Below, one piece after another: positions 15,390 through 24,005 of a DNA stretch of 64,000 nt. Position 1 is the first letter of the stretch. The number at the start of each line of letters is the position of its first letter. This stretch comes from Arthrobacter sp. OV608 (lineage in GTDB: Bacteria; Actinomycetota; Actinomycetes; Actinomycetales; Micrococcaceae), in assembly GCA_900110595.1 (NCBI GenBank), contig FOEZ01000001.1:372001-436000 (forward strand), written 5' to 3'. The notes under the pieces are model-generated. The model had not been told where the DNA came from and ran no database searches. It was given only the letters and a program-made list of their open reading frames with translations. A program made the translations under genes and the position numbers.

Positions 15390-16249
15390 CAGTGACGTTC
15401 TTCCGCAGACCCCGTGGTGTTTCCGTTCGCCTCGCCGGGCGCCCTGTGCAGGATGGAGGTCTTGCCCGATACAGAATTGGTCCTGACCAGCATAAGTTTG
15501 GCGTCCGGGCCGGCAATCGTCTCCACCTTGCCGCCCGTGACATGGTACTGCTGGTTGCCGATCACCACTGCTCCGGTGGCCGATTTGGCGACGATATCCA
15601 CGCCGACATCGTGGGGGATCCGGATGGTGAGGTTACCGGAAACTGAATTGGCGCCGAAATCCTGGGTGAAATCCAAGAGGTCGAAATTCATATCGCCGCT
15701 GACAGTGTTGGCGCGGATGTGGCCGAAGTGCCCCGAAGCGGTGACCTCGCCCGAGACGGTCTTGGCAGTGAGGACACCGCTGTGGTTCCGGGCGCTGACT
15801 TCGCCGCTCACAGTGGTGATGAACAGTTCGCCGTCGGTCCCGTCGGCCATGACGGAACCTGAGACGGTGTTCAGGCGTGTACGGGAGGCCATTCCTGACA
15901 CCAGGCCGTCACCGCTGACCGTGCCTGCCTCAACCTCCACGGTGGCAGGCAAGGCAATGCTGATGACGGCGTAGTTTTCACTGTGATGGTTCACCGTTCC
16001 CATGAGGTTCTTGAACCAGCCCTGCGGTCCGTGAAGCTGGTGCCGGACCTCCAGCCGGCCGTCCTGCAGCGAAACAGCCACGGGGTCGCCCTGCACTTCG
16101 GAAATCTCGATCCGGGTGTAGGGCTGTTCGTGGGCTACTACATCGAACCGGCCACGGACCATCCCCAGTTTCAGTGATGCGACAGACTCGACGTCGATGG
16201 TCTCCGCGCCCGTGACATCCCAGTTCTGGTCAGGTGTTGTTCCAGCCAT
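15389..16249 (-). CDS. DUF4097 beta-strand repeat protein
   Basis: A 286-residue protein of the DUF4097/LiaG-like group. Most of it is a regular series of short beta-strand repeats containing VSG (for example NTVSGSV, TTVSGEV, KTVSGEV, NTVSGDM, NSVSGNL), which predict a beta-solenoid or adhesin-like fold. There is no signal peptide or membrane segment, so it is probably cytoplasmic. The biochemical role is unknown. It shares an operon with a PadR repressor, a recurring pair in actinobacteria. GGAGGAA precedes the ATG. Confidence 0.82.
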   Translation of the reverse strand: MAGTTPDQNWDVTGAETIDVESVASLKLGMVRGRFDVVAHEQPYTRIEISEVQGDPVAVSLQDGRLEVRHQLHGPQGWFKNLMGTVNHHSENYAVISIALPATVEVEAGTVSGDGLVSGMASRTRLNTVSGSVMADGTDGELFITTVSGEVSARNHSGVLTAKTVSGEVTASGHFGHIRANTVSGDMNFDLLDFTQDFGANSVSGNLTIRIPHDVGVDIVAKSATGAVVIGNQQYHVTGGKVETIAGPDAKLMLVRTNSVSGKTSILHRAPGEANGNTTGSAEERH

Positions 16250-16262
16250 GGTTCCTCCAAAG

Positions 16263-16274
16263 ACGATATATCGT
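16263..16274. promoter_or_regulatory. Palindromic operator, proximal (ACGATATATCGT)
   Basis: A perfect 12-bp palindrome 13 bases before the start of the DUF4097-padR operon. The ATAT core suits PadR-type repressors. Confidence 0.65.
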
Positions 16275-16305
16275 GTTTGACCAAAGTACCCCCGGAGCGG
16301 GAGGA

Positions 16306-16325
16306 CTTCAAGATATATCGCGAAG
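16306..16325. promoter_or_regulatory. Palindromic operator, distal
   Basis: A 20-bp imperfect palindrome (CTTC-NN-GATATATC-NN-GAAG, 16 of 20 positions symmetric) that shares GATATATCG with the proximal site, centred 47 bp away. Likely a second PadR site. Confidence 0.55.
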
Positions 16326-16330
16326 AAACG

Positions 16331-16930
16331 CTACTCTGGCGCTGCCATCCCCAGCCACTGGAACCAGCCTCGGTGCAGCACCAGCCATGCCATCAGGCCG
16401 TAGCCCGCCTGCCCTGGCGTGCCCCCGTTGGCCGCAAGGTCCTGGCGCCACTGCTCGTGGTTCAGGAGCGGGGAGAAGGTGTCCACGTAGAGGTGCTTGC
16501 GGCGGGTGGTGACGTCAGCGAAAGCAGTGTTCAACTCGTCGAGGCGCCGGTTCTGGGCCGGGTCGAGGGTGGGCGGCGGCCCGACAACAAACACCTCCAG
16601 CCGGTTCTGGGAGGCAGAATCGAGAATGTTGGCCAGGTTAAGCCGGCTGCGCGCCGTGGACAGGCCGAATTCAATATCCCGGCCGGACAGGCCGATGACC
16701 AGGCGGTTCTCGTACTGGCTGTTGAACCTCCGGCCGGTCTCCTCCAGCCAGCGGGCGGCCAGGCCCTCCGTACCTTCCTGCGGGCAGGGAAGTGCGTAGC
16801 TTTCCAGGACCATCCCGTCCTGGGGAGTGCGGGCCAGTACGCGGCCCAGCCAGCCCAGCGCCCGGGGGTCACCCAGTCCGGCCAGCAGTTCATCTCCTAC
16901 AGCTGCGATACGCAGCTTCCTGTCTTCCAC
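16331..16930 (-). CDS. GDSL/SGNH hydrolase-like protein with altered nucleophile motif
   Basis: A 199-residue protein with the general SGNH layout: an N-terminal strand followed by AVGDELLAGLGD, a GLSGRDIEFG block, VVGPPPTLDPAQN and a C-terminal GGTPGQAGYGLMAW. The usual GDS nucleophile motif reads GDE (E14), and the C-terminal DxxH motif is not evident. It may therefore not be an esterase of the normal type, or it may be a binding protein. The GTG at 16930 with AGAGGA upstream was chosen. The distal PadR-like palindrome lies just beyond its 3' end. Confidence 0.7.
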   Translation of the reverse strand: MEDRKLRIAAVGDELLAGLGDPRALGWLGRVLARTPQDGMVLESYALPCPQEGTEGLAARWLEETGRRFNSQYENRLVIGLSGRDIEFGLSTARSRLNLANILDSASQNRLEVFVVGPPPTLDPAQNRRLDELNTAFADVTTRRKHLYVDTFSPLLNHEQWRQDLAANGGTPGQAGYGLMAWLVLHRGWFQWLGMAAPE

Positions 16931-17071
16931 ACGTTCCTCTTTACTTCGGTGCCTGCCGGCCGCCACCCGGGAATGTTTCCCTGTCCGGGCAGGCGCTGTC
17001 CATCCCATTAAACAGAACCGCCCGGCCGGAGTCTGGTATTTCGACGTCCGGCCGGGCAGCCTTATTGATTA

Positions 17072-20000
17072 CTACCGTGCAAATGCCTGCTTCAGCAGGG
17101 CATCCTGCTCCGCGGCGTGGCGCTTCATGGAACCCGCAGCGGTGGACGCCGAGGCGGGGCGCGACACGAGGCGCACCTTGCGGTCCAGTGCGTCCGGAAG
17201 GTTCAGCCCGATGAACGGCCACGGCCCCTGGTTGGCAGGCTCATCCTGCGCCCAGACAACCTCGGCGTTCGGGTACTTGGCCAGTTCGGCAGCAATCTCC
17301 GTGTGCGGCAGCGGGTAAAGCTGCTCCACCCGGACGATCGCCGTCGTTGTGTCGCCGGTCTTCTGCCGCGTGGACAGCAGATCGTAGTAGAGGCGGCCGG
17401 AGACCAGCAGGACGCGTTCGACGGCGTCTGCGGCCAGCTGCTCATGCTCCGGGATCACCGGGCGGAAAGTGCCGTTCGTGAAGTCTTCCACGGACGAGGC
17501 GGCAGCCTTGAGTCGCAGCAGCTGCTTGGGCGTGAAGATGATCAGCGGCTTCCGCGGACGGCTGTAAGCCTGGCGGCGCAGCAGGTGGAAGTGCGAGGCG
17601 GCCGTGGTGGGGTTGGCCACGATGATGTTTTCTTCGGCACACAGCTGCAGGAAGCGCTCGATCCTTGCGGAGGAGTGGTCCGGGCCCTGGCCCTCGTAGC
17701 CGTGCGGCAGCATCAGCACCAGCGAGGACCGCTGGCCCCACTTCTGCTCGGCCGAGGAGATGAACTCATCGATGATGGTCTGGGCGCCGTTGACGAAGTC
17801 GCCGAACTGGGCTTCCCAGAGGACGAGGGCGTCGGGGCGTTCCACCGAGTATCCGTACTCGAAGCCCATGGCCGCGTATTCGGACAGCAGCGAATCGTAG
17901 ATCCACAGCTTGGCCTGGTCGTCGGAGAGGTTGCCCAGGGGCAGCCATTCCTTGCCGTTGGCGCGGTCGTGGAAGACGGCGTGGCGCTGCACGAAGGTGC
18001 CGCGGCGGGAGTCTTGACCGGCCAGGCGGACGGGAACGCCTTCCATGATCAGTGAGCCGAAGGCTGCGATCTCGCCGAAGCCCCAGTCGATGCCGCCTTC
18101 ACGGGACATCTGCTCACGCTTCTCAAGCAGTTGCTTGAGCTTCGCGTGGACGGTGAAGCCCTCGGGAATCTCCACATGCGCCTTGCCGATCCTGGCCAGT
18201 GTGTCAGCGGAGATCGCCGTGGACACCGGCGCGTTGGTGCTGGAATCGGACTGCTGGGCGATGGGCCGCTCGATGTCGGACACTGCTGCCGAATCCGCCG
18301 TGATGATCGGAATCGGGGAGGTCTGGGCTGCATGGGTCTCAGCGAAAACGCGCTCCAGCCGTTCCTGGTAGTCGCGAAGCAGTTGCTCGGCTTCTTCCTC
18401 GGTGATGTCACCACGGCCGATGAGCGACTCGGTGTAGAGCTTGCGCACGGAACGCTTGGCTTCGATCAGGTTGTACATCAGCGGCTGGGTCATTGAGGGG
18501 TCATCGCCCTCGTTGTGTCCGCGGCGGCGGTAGCAGACCATGTCGATGACAACGTCCTTGTGGAACCGCTGGCGGAACTCGTAGGCGAGCTGGCCAATGC
18601 GGACCACTGCCTCCGGGTCGTCGCCGTTCACATGGAACACCGGGGCCTGGATCATCTTGGCAACGTCGGTGGAGTACGTGGACGAGCGTGACGAGGACGG
18701 TGCTGTGGTGAAGCCCACTTGGTTGTTGACCACGATGTGGATGGTTCCGCCGGTGCGGTAGCCGCGCAGCTGGGACAGGTTCAGGGTTTCAGCGACCACG
18801 CCCTGGCCGGCGAAAGCGGCGTCACCGTGCACCACGATGGGAAGCACCGGGAAGGACTCGCCCTGGTCCAGGCGGTCCTGCTTCGCACGGACGATGCCCT
18901 CGAGGACGGGGTCCACAGCTTCGAGGTGGGACGGGTTGGCAGCCAGGTAAACCTTGGTCTCCTTGCCGTTGTCCGAGGTGAACGTGCCCTCGGTACCCAG
19001 GTGGTACTTGACGTCGCCGGAGCCCTGGACCGAACGGGGATCCTGGGTGCCTTCGAATTCGCGGAACACCTGTGCATAGGTCTTGCCGGCGATGTTGGTC
19101 AGCACGTTCAGGCGGCCACGGTGGGCCATACCGATCGCGACCTCATCCAGGCCGTCATCGGCGGCGTCGGACATGATGGCATCCAGCAGCGGAATCAGGG
19201 ACTCGCCGCCTTCAAGGGAGAAGCGCTTCTGGCCCACGAACTTGGTCTGCAGGAACGTCTCGAATGCTTCGGCAGCATTCAGCTTGGAGACGATGCGCAG
19301 CTGCTCTTCACGGCTGGGCTTCGAGTACGGGTGTTCGAGCTGGTCCTGGAACCACTTGCGCTCGGCAGGCTCCTGGATGTGCATGTACTCGATGCCGGTG
19401 GTGCGGCAGTAGGCGTCACGCAGGACACCCAGGATGTCGCGGAACTTGAGCATGGACTTGCCGCCGAAACCGCCGGTGGGCCACTCGCGGTCCAGGTCCC
19501 ACAGAGTCAGGCCGTAGGTGAGTACGTCAAGGTCCGGGTGCTTGCGCTGAACGTATTCCAGCGGATCGGTGTCCGCCATCAGGTGGCCGCGGACGCGGTA
19601 GGAGTGGATCAGCTGCTGGATCCGGGCGACCTTGTTGATCTCGTCGGCCGGATCAACCTGCTTGTCCGCGCTCCAGCGCACCGGCTCGTACGGGATGCGC
19701 AGGGACTCGAAGATCTCGTCGTAGAAGTTCTGCGCGCCCAGCAGCAGCTGGTGGACCAGCTTCAGGAACTCGCCGCTGCCGGCACCCTGGATCACCCGGT
19801 GATCGTAGGTGGAGGTCAGGGTCAGGACCTTGCTGATGGCGTTCTGGGCGATGATCTTCTCGCTGGCACCCTGGAATTCTGCGGGGTAGTCCAGCGCGCC
19901 GACGCCGATGATGGCTGCCTGGCCCTTGGAGAGGCGGGGCACCGAGTGCACAGTGCCGATGCCGCCCGGGTTGGTCAGGGAAACGGTGGTGCCCTGGTGG

Positions 20001-20881
20001 TCCTCAGCCGTGAGCTTGCCGTTGCGGGCGCGCTTGATGAGGTCCTCGTAGGTGTGCCAGAACTCGGAGAAGTTGAGGGTTTCCGCCTTCTTGATGTTCG
20101 GCACCATCAGCAGGCGGGTTCCGTCGGGCTTGGGCATATCGATGGCGATGCCGAAGTTGACGTGTGCCGGCTGGACGGCGACGGGCTTGCCGTCCACCTC
20201 GTCGTAGTACACGTTCATCGAGGGGAACTGCGAGAGCGCACGGATGACGGCGTAGCCGATCAGGTGCGTGAAGGAGACCTTGCCGCCGCGGGCGCGTGCC
20301 AGGTTGGAGTTGATGACAACACGGTTGTCGATCAGCAGCTTGGCGGGGATGGCCCGGACGCTGGTTGCGGTGGGCACCTGAAGGCTGGTGACCATGTTGG
20401 TGGCGATCGCCTTGGCCGGTCCCCGCAGGATGGACACAACGTCCTCTTCGGGGGCGGTGGGGGCCTTGACGTTCTTGGGCAGCTGCGCGGGGATGGGCTG
20501 CGAACCGGTGCCCGACTCGGTCTTTTTTCCACCATCGCGGGCGACGGTGGCGGGAGCTTTCTTGACGGCAGCGGGGGCGGCAGGTGCCGCGGAGGCGGGC
20601 GGGGCCGACGGCGGAGCGGGCGGTGCTGCAGCCGGCGGCGCTGCCGGTGCTGCAGGAGCCGCATTCACGACCGGCATTTCCCTGGTCGCGGGGTGGGCTG
20701 TGGCTTGCGCCGAATTTCCGTTGGAAGAAGAACTGCTGCCCGAGCCGAAGGATTCAAACAGCGGCCACCATTTGGCGTCGACAGCGTTCTTGTCCTTTTG
20801 ATACTGCTCGTACAGTTCGTCAACGAGCCACTCGTTTCCGCCAAATTCCTCTGGTAGACGGTGGCTAGGCTGCTCTGGCAC
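17072..20881 (-). CDS. kgd: Multifunctional 2-oxoglutarate decarboxylase/dehydrogenase Kgd (SucA with E2 domain)
   Basis: TCA-cycle enzyme of 1269 residues, specific to actinobacteria. Residues 1-42 match the E1o N-terminal segment that can bind regulators such as the FHA protein OdhI/GarA. Residues 45-140 form an Ala/Pro-rich linker. Residues 145-375 are an E2-like succinyltransferase domain without a lipoyl domain (catalytic H361 in STYDHRVIQG). The rest is the thiamine-diphosphate E1 part, with GMAHRGRLNVL and GDAAFAGQGVV. The start is GTG at 20881. It needs a separate lipoylated E2 (SucB) to complete the reaction. No neighbour belongs to the same pathway. Confidence 0.96.
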   Translation of the reverse strand: MPEQPSHRLPEEFGGNEWLVDELYEQYQKDKNAVDAKWWPLFESFGSGSSSSSNGNSAQATAHPATREMPVVNAAPAAPAAPPAAAPPAPPSAPPASAAPAAPAAVKKAPATVARDGGKKTESGTGSQPIPAQLPKNVKAPTAPEEDVVSILRGPAKAIATNMVTSLQVPTATSVRAIPAKLLIDNRVVINSNLARARGGKVSFTHLIGYAVIRALSQFPSMNVYYDEVDGKPVAVQPAHVNFGIAIDMPKPDGTRLLMVPNIKKAETLNFSEFWHTYEDLIKRARNGKLTAEDHQGTTVSLTNPGGIGTVHSVPRLSKGQAAIIGVGALDYPAEFQGASEKIIAQNAISKVLTLTSTYDHRVIQGAGSGEFLKLVHQLLLGAQNFYDEIFESLRIPYEPVRWSADKQVDPADEINKVARIQQLIHSYRVRGHLMADTDPLEYVQRKHPDLDVLTYGLTLWDLDREWPTGGFGGKSMLKFRDILGVLRDAYCRTTGIEYMHIQEPAERKWFQDQLEHPYSKPSREEQLRIVSKLNAAEAFETFLQTKFVGQKRFSLEGGESLIPLLDAIMSDAADDGLDEVAIGMAHRGRLNVLTNIAGKTYAQVFREFEGTQDPRSVQGSGDVKYHLGTEGTFTSDNGKETKVYLAANPSHLEAVDPVLEGIVRAKQDRLDQGESFPVLPIVVHGDAAFAGQGVVAETLNLSQLRGYRTGGTIHIVVNNQVGFTTAPSSSRSSTYSTDVAKMIQAPVFHVNGDDPEAVVRIGQLAYEFRQRFHKDVVIDMVCYRRRGHNEGDDPSMTQPLMYNLIEAKRSVRKLYTESLIGRGDITEEEAEQLLRDYQERLERVFAETHAAQTSPIPIITADSAAVSDIERPIAQQSDSSTNAPVSTAISADTLARIGKAHVEIPEGFTVHAKLKQLLEKREQMSREGGIDWGFGEIAAFGSLIMEGVPVRLAGQDSRRGTFVQRHAVFHDRANGKEWLPLGNLSDDQAKLWIYDSLLSEYAAMGFEYGYSVERPDALVLWEAQFGDFVNGAQTIIDEFISSAEQKWGQRSSLVLMLPHGYEGQGPDHSSARIERFLQLCAEENIIVANPTTAASHFHLLRRQAYSRPRKPLIIFTPKQLLRLKAAASSVEDFTNGTFRPVIPEHEQLAADAVERVLLVSGRLYYDLLSTRQKTGDTTTAIVRVEQLYPLPHTEIAAELAKYPNAEVVWAQDEPANQGPWPFIGLNLPDALDRKVRLVSRPASASTAAGSMKRHAAEQDALLKQAFAR

Positions 20882-21389
20882 TTGAAATACGCCTCTTCCA
20901 TGAGTTTGATTTCTCCCCGGCCCACGGTGCCCTCAGCACTACGTTTCAACCGGTCTCTGCGTCCTCTGAACCCAGACCATTGCCAGTCTAGTGAGCATCT
21001 TGTGGTAACTGCCAATAAGGGTGACCCAAATCATGATGAGACGTAAAAAGGGCCGAAATATGGCGGACAGGAGCACCTGCCAGGCTCGCAGGACCGGAGA
21101 TCCGCTCCTGTAGACTGAAATTCTTATGGACAGTAAATCTAGGTGCCGGCCTGGGGGCTGTCAGCGGGGCGTAAGCAGCGCCGCACAGTCCACCCGAAGA
21201 GCCGGCAAACCCCGAACACGCGCCCATCACCATTCGCTGGCATTGCCGGGAGGAGCTGCAAAGGATAGTGCGTCGGCCTCGGCTGACCACCCTCCGCCGG
21301 ACCGATATTCCTGGCGCGGGTCCTTTATTAATGGCTCCCTGACTACCCAGCCAAGATCCATGGCTACCGCTGTCCAGGCGGGATGCTGA
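20882..21389. other. 508-bp divergent region with long leader of the CNNM genes
   Basis: No convincing protein gene. TAGACT (21111-21116) is a candidate -10 for the CNNM genes, giving a leader of about 265 nt. The leader contains nested pairings, for example GCGG with CCGC and GGCG with CGCC around 21157-21185. An 87-codon reading frame (21126-21389) begins 3 bases after the expected transcription start and stops exactly where the first CNNM gene begins. Its product is Ser/Arg-rich and not recognisable. I could not match the leader to a known riboswitch class. Confidence 0.5.
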
Positions 21390-22772
21390 ATGGAATGGCT
21401 TCTCCTCGCAGCGGGATTGCTGCTGATCGCCGGCACGGGCTTTTTTGTCGCCGTCGAATTTTCACTCATTGCACTTGACCAGGCAACGGTCCAACGGGCC
21501 ATTGACGACGGCGACGACGGCGCCATTCCTTTGCTGGCCTGCCTCAAGTCGCTCTCCACGCAGCTTTCCAGTTGCCAGTTGGGCATAACGCTCACTACCT
21601 TGCTGACCGGTTACGTGATGGAGCCCTCGGTGGGCAAGCTCCTGGAAGCCCCGCTGGCCGCCGTCGGACTTCCGGATGTTGCAGTGGCTTCCATCTCCCT
21701 GGTCCTGGCAATGGTGCTTGCCACCCTGCTCTCCATGCTCCTGGGCGAACTGGTGCCAAAGAACATGGCCATCGCCTTGTCCTTTCCGATGGGCCGCGCC
21801 CTGGCCAGGCCGCAACTGGTCTTCACTGCCGTGTTCAAACCCGCCATCGTGGTCCTCAACGGCTTCTCCAACAGGGTCCTGAACGTTTTTGGGCTGGAAG
21901 CGAAGGAAGAAATTTCCGGTGCGCGGACCCCTGCTGAGCTGGCTTCCCTGGTGCGGCGCTCGGCTGCGATGGGAACGCTCGACGCCGGTACCGCCAACTT
22001 CGTGGCGCGCACACTGAATTTCTCCACGCGCACTGCCGCCGACGTGATGACTCCCCGCATCCGCGTGGAAACCATCGAGGCGGACCAGCCGGTGTCCGAC
22101 ATTCTGGCGGCGGCGCGCCGCACGGGATATTCACGGTTCCCCGTCATTGGTGAGTCGGCGGACGACATCAAGGGCCTGGTCCACGTCAAGAAGGCAGTGG
22201 CAGTGCCGTGGGACCGCCGGCAGAACCTTGAAGCCGGGGCCATCATGACCGAAGTGCTCCGCGTCCCGGAGACCATCCACCTTGATGCCCTGCTGGCTGA
22301 ACTGCGCGAGGGCAACCTTCAGTTGGCGGTGGTACTGGACGAATACGGCGGAACCGCAGGAATCGCCACCCTCGAGGACCTCGTGGAGGAAATTGTGGGC
22401 GAGGTGGCCGATGAGCACGACAAGGTCCGTCCTGGCCTGCTCCAGAGCGCTTCCGGTGACTGGTACTTCCCTGGACTGCTCCGCCCGGATGAACTCTCCG
22501 AGCAGATTCCCGGCCTGAGCGTCCCTGACGAGGCAGCGTACGAAACAGTGGGCGGCTATGTGATGAGCAAGCTCGGCCGCATCGCTGTTGTCGGGGACAC
22601 GGTCGCCGTGGAGGGCGGAACTCTGAGCGTCACCAGGATGGACGGCCGGCGGATCGACCGGATCTGCTTCCGTCCGTCCGCGCCGGAGCCTGAGGCAGCG
22701 GACCCTGGCGGCAGGACGACCAACGGCAGGCAGAACAACGGCAGGACTAAAAACGACAGGACCGAACGATGA
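21390..22772 (+). CDS. CNNM/CorC-type membrane transporter (hemolysin family), first of pair
   Basis: A 460-residue protein with an N-terminal DUF21/CNNM domain of about four membrane segments (residues 1-190, with SSCQLGITLTTLLTGYVMEP and LLGELVPKNMAIA). Two CBS domains (about 210-330) and a CorC_HlyC domain (about 345-425) follow. The last 40 residues are Asn/Gly/Arg-rich. CNNM/CorC proteins move or regulate magnesium or related divalent cations; the hemolysin name is historical. The ATG follows directly on the stop of an upstream leader ORF and has only a weak ribosome site. It overlaps the next gene by ATGA. Confidence 0.9.
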   Translation: MEWLLLAAGLLLIAGTGFFVAVEFSLIALDQATVQRAIDDGDDGAIPLLACLKSLSTQLSSCQLGITLTTLLTGYVMEPSVGKLLEAPLAAVGLPDVAVASISLVLAMVLATLLSMLLGELVPKNMAIALSFPMGRALARPQLVFTAVFKPAIVVLNGFSNRVLNVFGLEAKEEISGARTPAELASLVRRSAAMGTLDAGTANFVARTLNFSTRTAADVMTPRIRVETIEADQPVSDILAAARRTGYSRFPVIGESADDIKGLVHVKKAVAVPWDRRQNLEAGAIMTEVLRVPETIHLDALLAELREGNLQLAVVLDEYGGTAGIATLEDLVEEIVGEVADEHDKVRPGLLQSASGDWYFPGLLRPDELSEQIPGLSVPDEAAYETVGGYVMSKLGRIAVVGDTVAVEGGTLSVTRMDGRRIDRICFRPSAPEPEAADPGGRTTNGRQNNGRTKNDRTER

Positions 22773-23839
22773 GCGACTGGGCCGGAATACTGTGGCTGGT
22801 TGTCCTCCTTTTCGGCAACGCGTTTTTTGTGGCCGCTGAATTCGCCGTGATGTCCGCCCGCCGCAGCCAGATCGAGCCGTTGGCCGAAGCGGGTTCCAAA
22901 CGCGCGCAGACCACGCTGCGGGCCATGGAGAACGTTTCGCTGATGCTGGCCTGTGCCCAGCTGGGTATCACGGTCTGTTCGCTGCTGATCCTTCTGGTGG
23001 CAGAGCCGGCCATCCACCACCTGCTGGCGGTGCCGCTGGAGACACTGGGCCTGCCCATGGAGATGGCCGATGTGGCGGCCTTTGCCGTGGCGCTGATGCT
23101 CGTGACGTTCCTGCACGTAACTTTCGGTGAGATGGTGCCCAAGAACATCTCGGTGTCCGTGGCGGATAAGGCAGCGCTGTTCCTTGCCCCGTCGCTGATG
23201 TTTATCGCCCGGTTGGTGAACCCGGTCATCTCCGTCCTGAACTGGTCCGCCAACCACATCCTCAAGCTGCTCCGTATTGAGCCCAAGGATGAGGTGAACT
23301 CCTCCTTCACGCTGGAGGAAGTGCAGTCGATTGTGCAGGAGTCCACCCGCCACGGGCTGGTGGATGACGATGCGGGCCTGATCACCGGCGCGCTCGAATT
23401 TTCCGAGTACAACGCCGCTGACATCATGGTTCCACTTGAAAAACTGGTGATGCTGAAGGCCGCCACCACGCCGGTGGAGTTCGAGAAGGCCGTGAGCCGT
23501 ACCGGATTCTCCCGGTTCCCGATGCTCGACGACGACGACATGCTCTACGGCTACCTCCACGTGAAGGACGTCCTGTCCATCCCAGAGGTTGCATACGAAC
23601 GGCCCATTGCCGAAAGCCGGATCAGGTCCCTGGCCAACCTCGCCCTGGACGATGAAATTGAAAAGGCGATGTCGGTGATGCAGCGAACAGGTTCGCACCT
23701 GGCACGCGTCATCGGGCCCGACGGAAACACCCAGGGTGTGTTGTTCCTCGAGGACGTGATCGAACAGTTGGTGGGTGAAATCCGAGACGCCACACAGGCC
23801 AGGGGCGTGCGGCGCCTGGGCCAGCCCAACGGCGCCTAG
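22769..23839 (+). CDS. CNNM/CorC-type membrane transporter, second of pair
   Basis: A 356-residue paralogue of the preceding protein, with the DUF21 domain (ARRSQIEPLAEAGSKRAQ, CAQLGITVCSLLILLVAEP, TFGEMVPKNISVSVA) and two CBS domains (about 210-330). It lacks the CorC_HlyC C-terminal domain, ending shortly after the second CBS motif LFLEDVIEQLVGEIRD. Paired CNNM genes in an ATGA overlap are common in actinobacteria, and the two proteins may form a heterodimer. The cation is not known, magnesium being the default guess. Confidence 0.9.
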   Translation: MSDWAGILWLVVLLFGNAFFVAAEFAVMSARRSQIEPLAEAGSKRAQTTLRAMENVSLMLACAQLGITVCSLLILLVAEPAIHHLLAVPLETLGLPMEMADVAAFAVALMLVTFLHVTFGEMVPKNISVSVADKAALFLAPSLMFIARLVNPVISVLNWSANHILKLLRIEPKDEVNSSFTLEEVQSIVQESTRHGLVDDDAGLITGALEFSEYNAADIMVPLEKLVMLKAATTPVEFEKAVSRTGFSRFPMLDDDDMLYGYLHVKDVLSIPEVAYERPIAESRIRSLANLALDDEIEKAMSVMQRTGSHLARVIGPDGNTQGVLFLEDVIEQLVGEIRDATQARGVRRLGQPNGA

Positions 23840-23925
23840 CAGCCAGGCAGGCGCTGCCGTGCGGGAGCCCCGGACTCAGGGGCCCTGCCATGCAGATGCG
23901 TGACAGGGCTTCCTGTACCCCTTTT

Positions 23926-23952
23926 CCTAAATAGGAATCATTCCCATTTAGG
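23926..23952. promoter_or_regulatory. Putative Zur operator upstream of the zinc transporter
   Basis: A 27-bp palindrome, CCTAAAT-N-GGAAT-C-ATTCC-N-ATTTAGG, with only two off-centre mismatches. Its core GGAATCATTCC fits Fur/Zur sites. It is followed at once by a possible -10 (TATAGG) of the ABC operon whose regulator gene lies at its far end. Confidence 0.8.
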
Positions 23953-24005
23953 TATAGGCTTTAGTGGTTCCCCTGCGATCCCACAACCACTGAACCGAGG
24001 TTTAC

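Noticed and set aside
18719..20857. A 712-codon open frame on the plus strand opposite kgd.
   Set aside because: It is antisense to a well-conserved gene, has no recognisable domain, and is the usual product of high-GC codon use.
21117..21389. M-box magnesium riboswitch in the CNNM leader.
   Set aside because: The conserved M-box blocks (TTAGGTGAGGCTCC and the later core) are not present, so I report only an unassigned leader.
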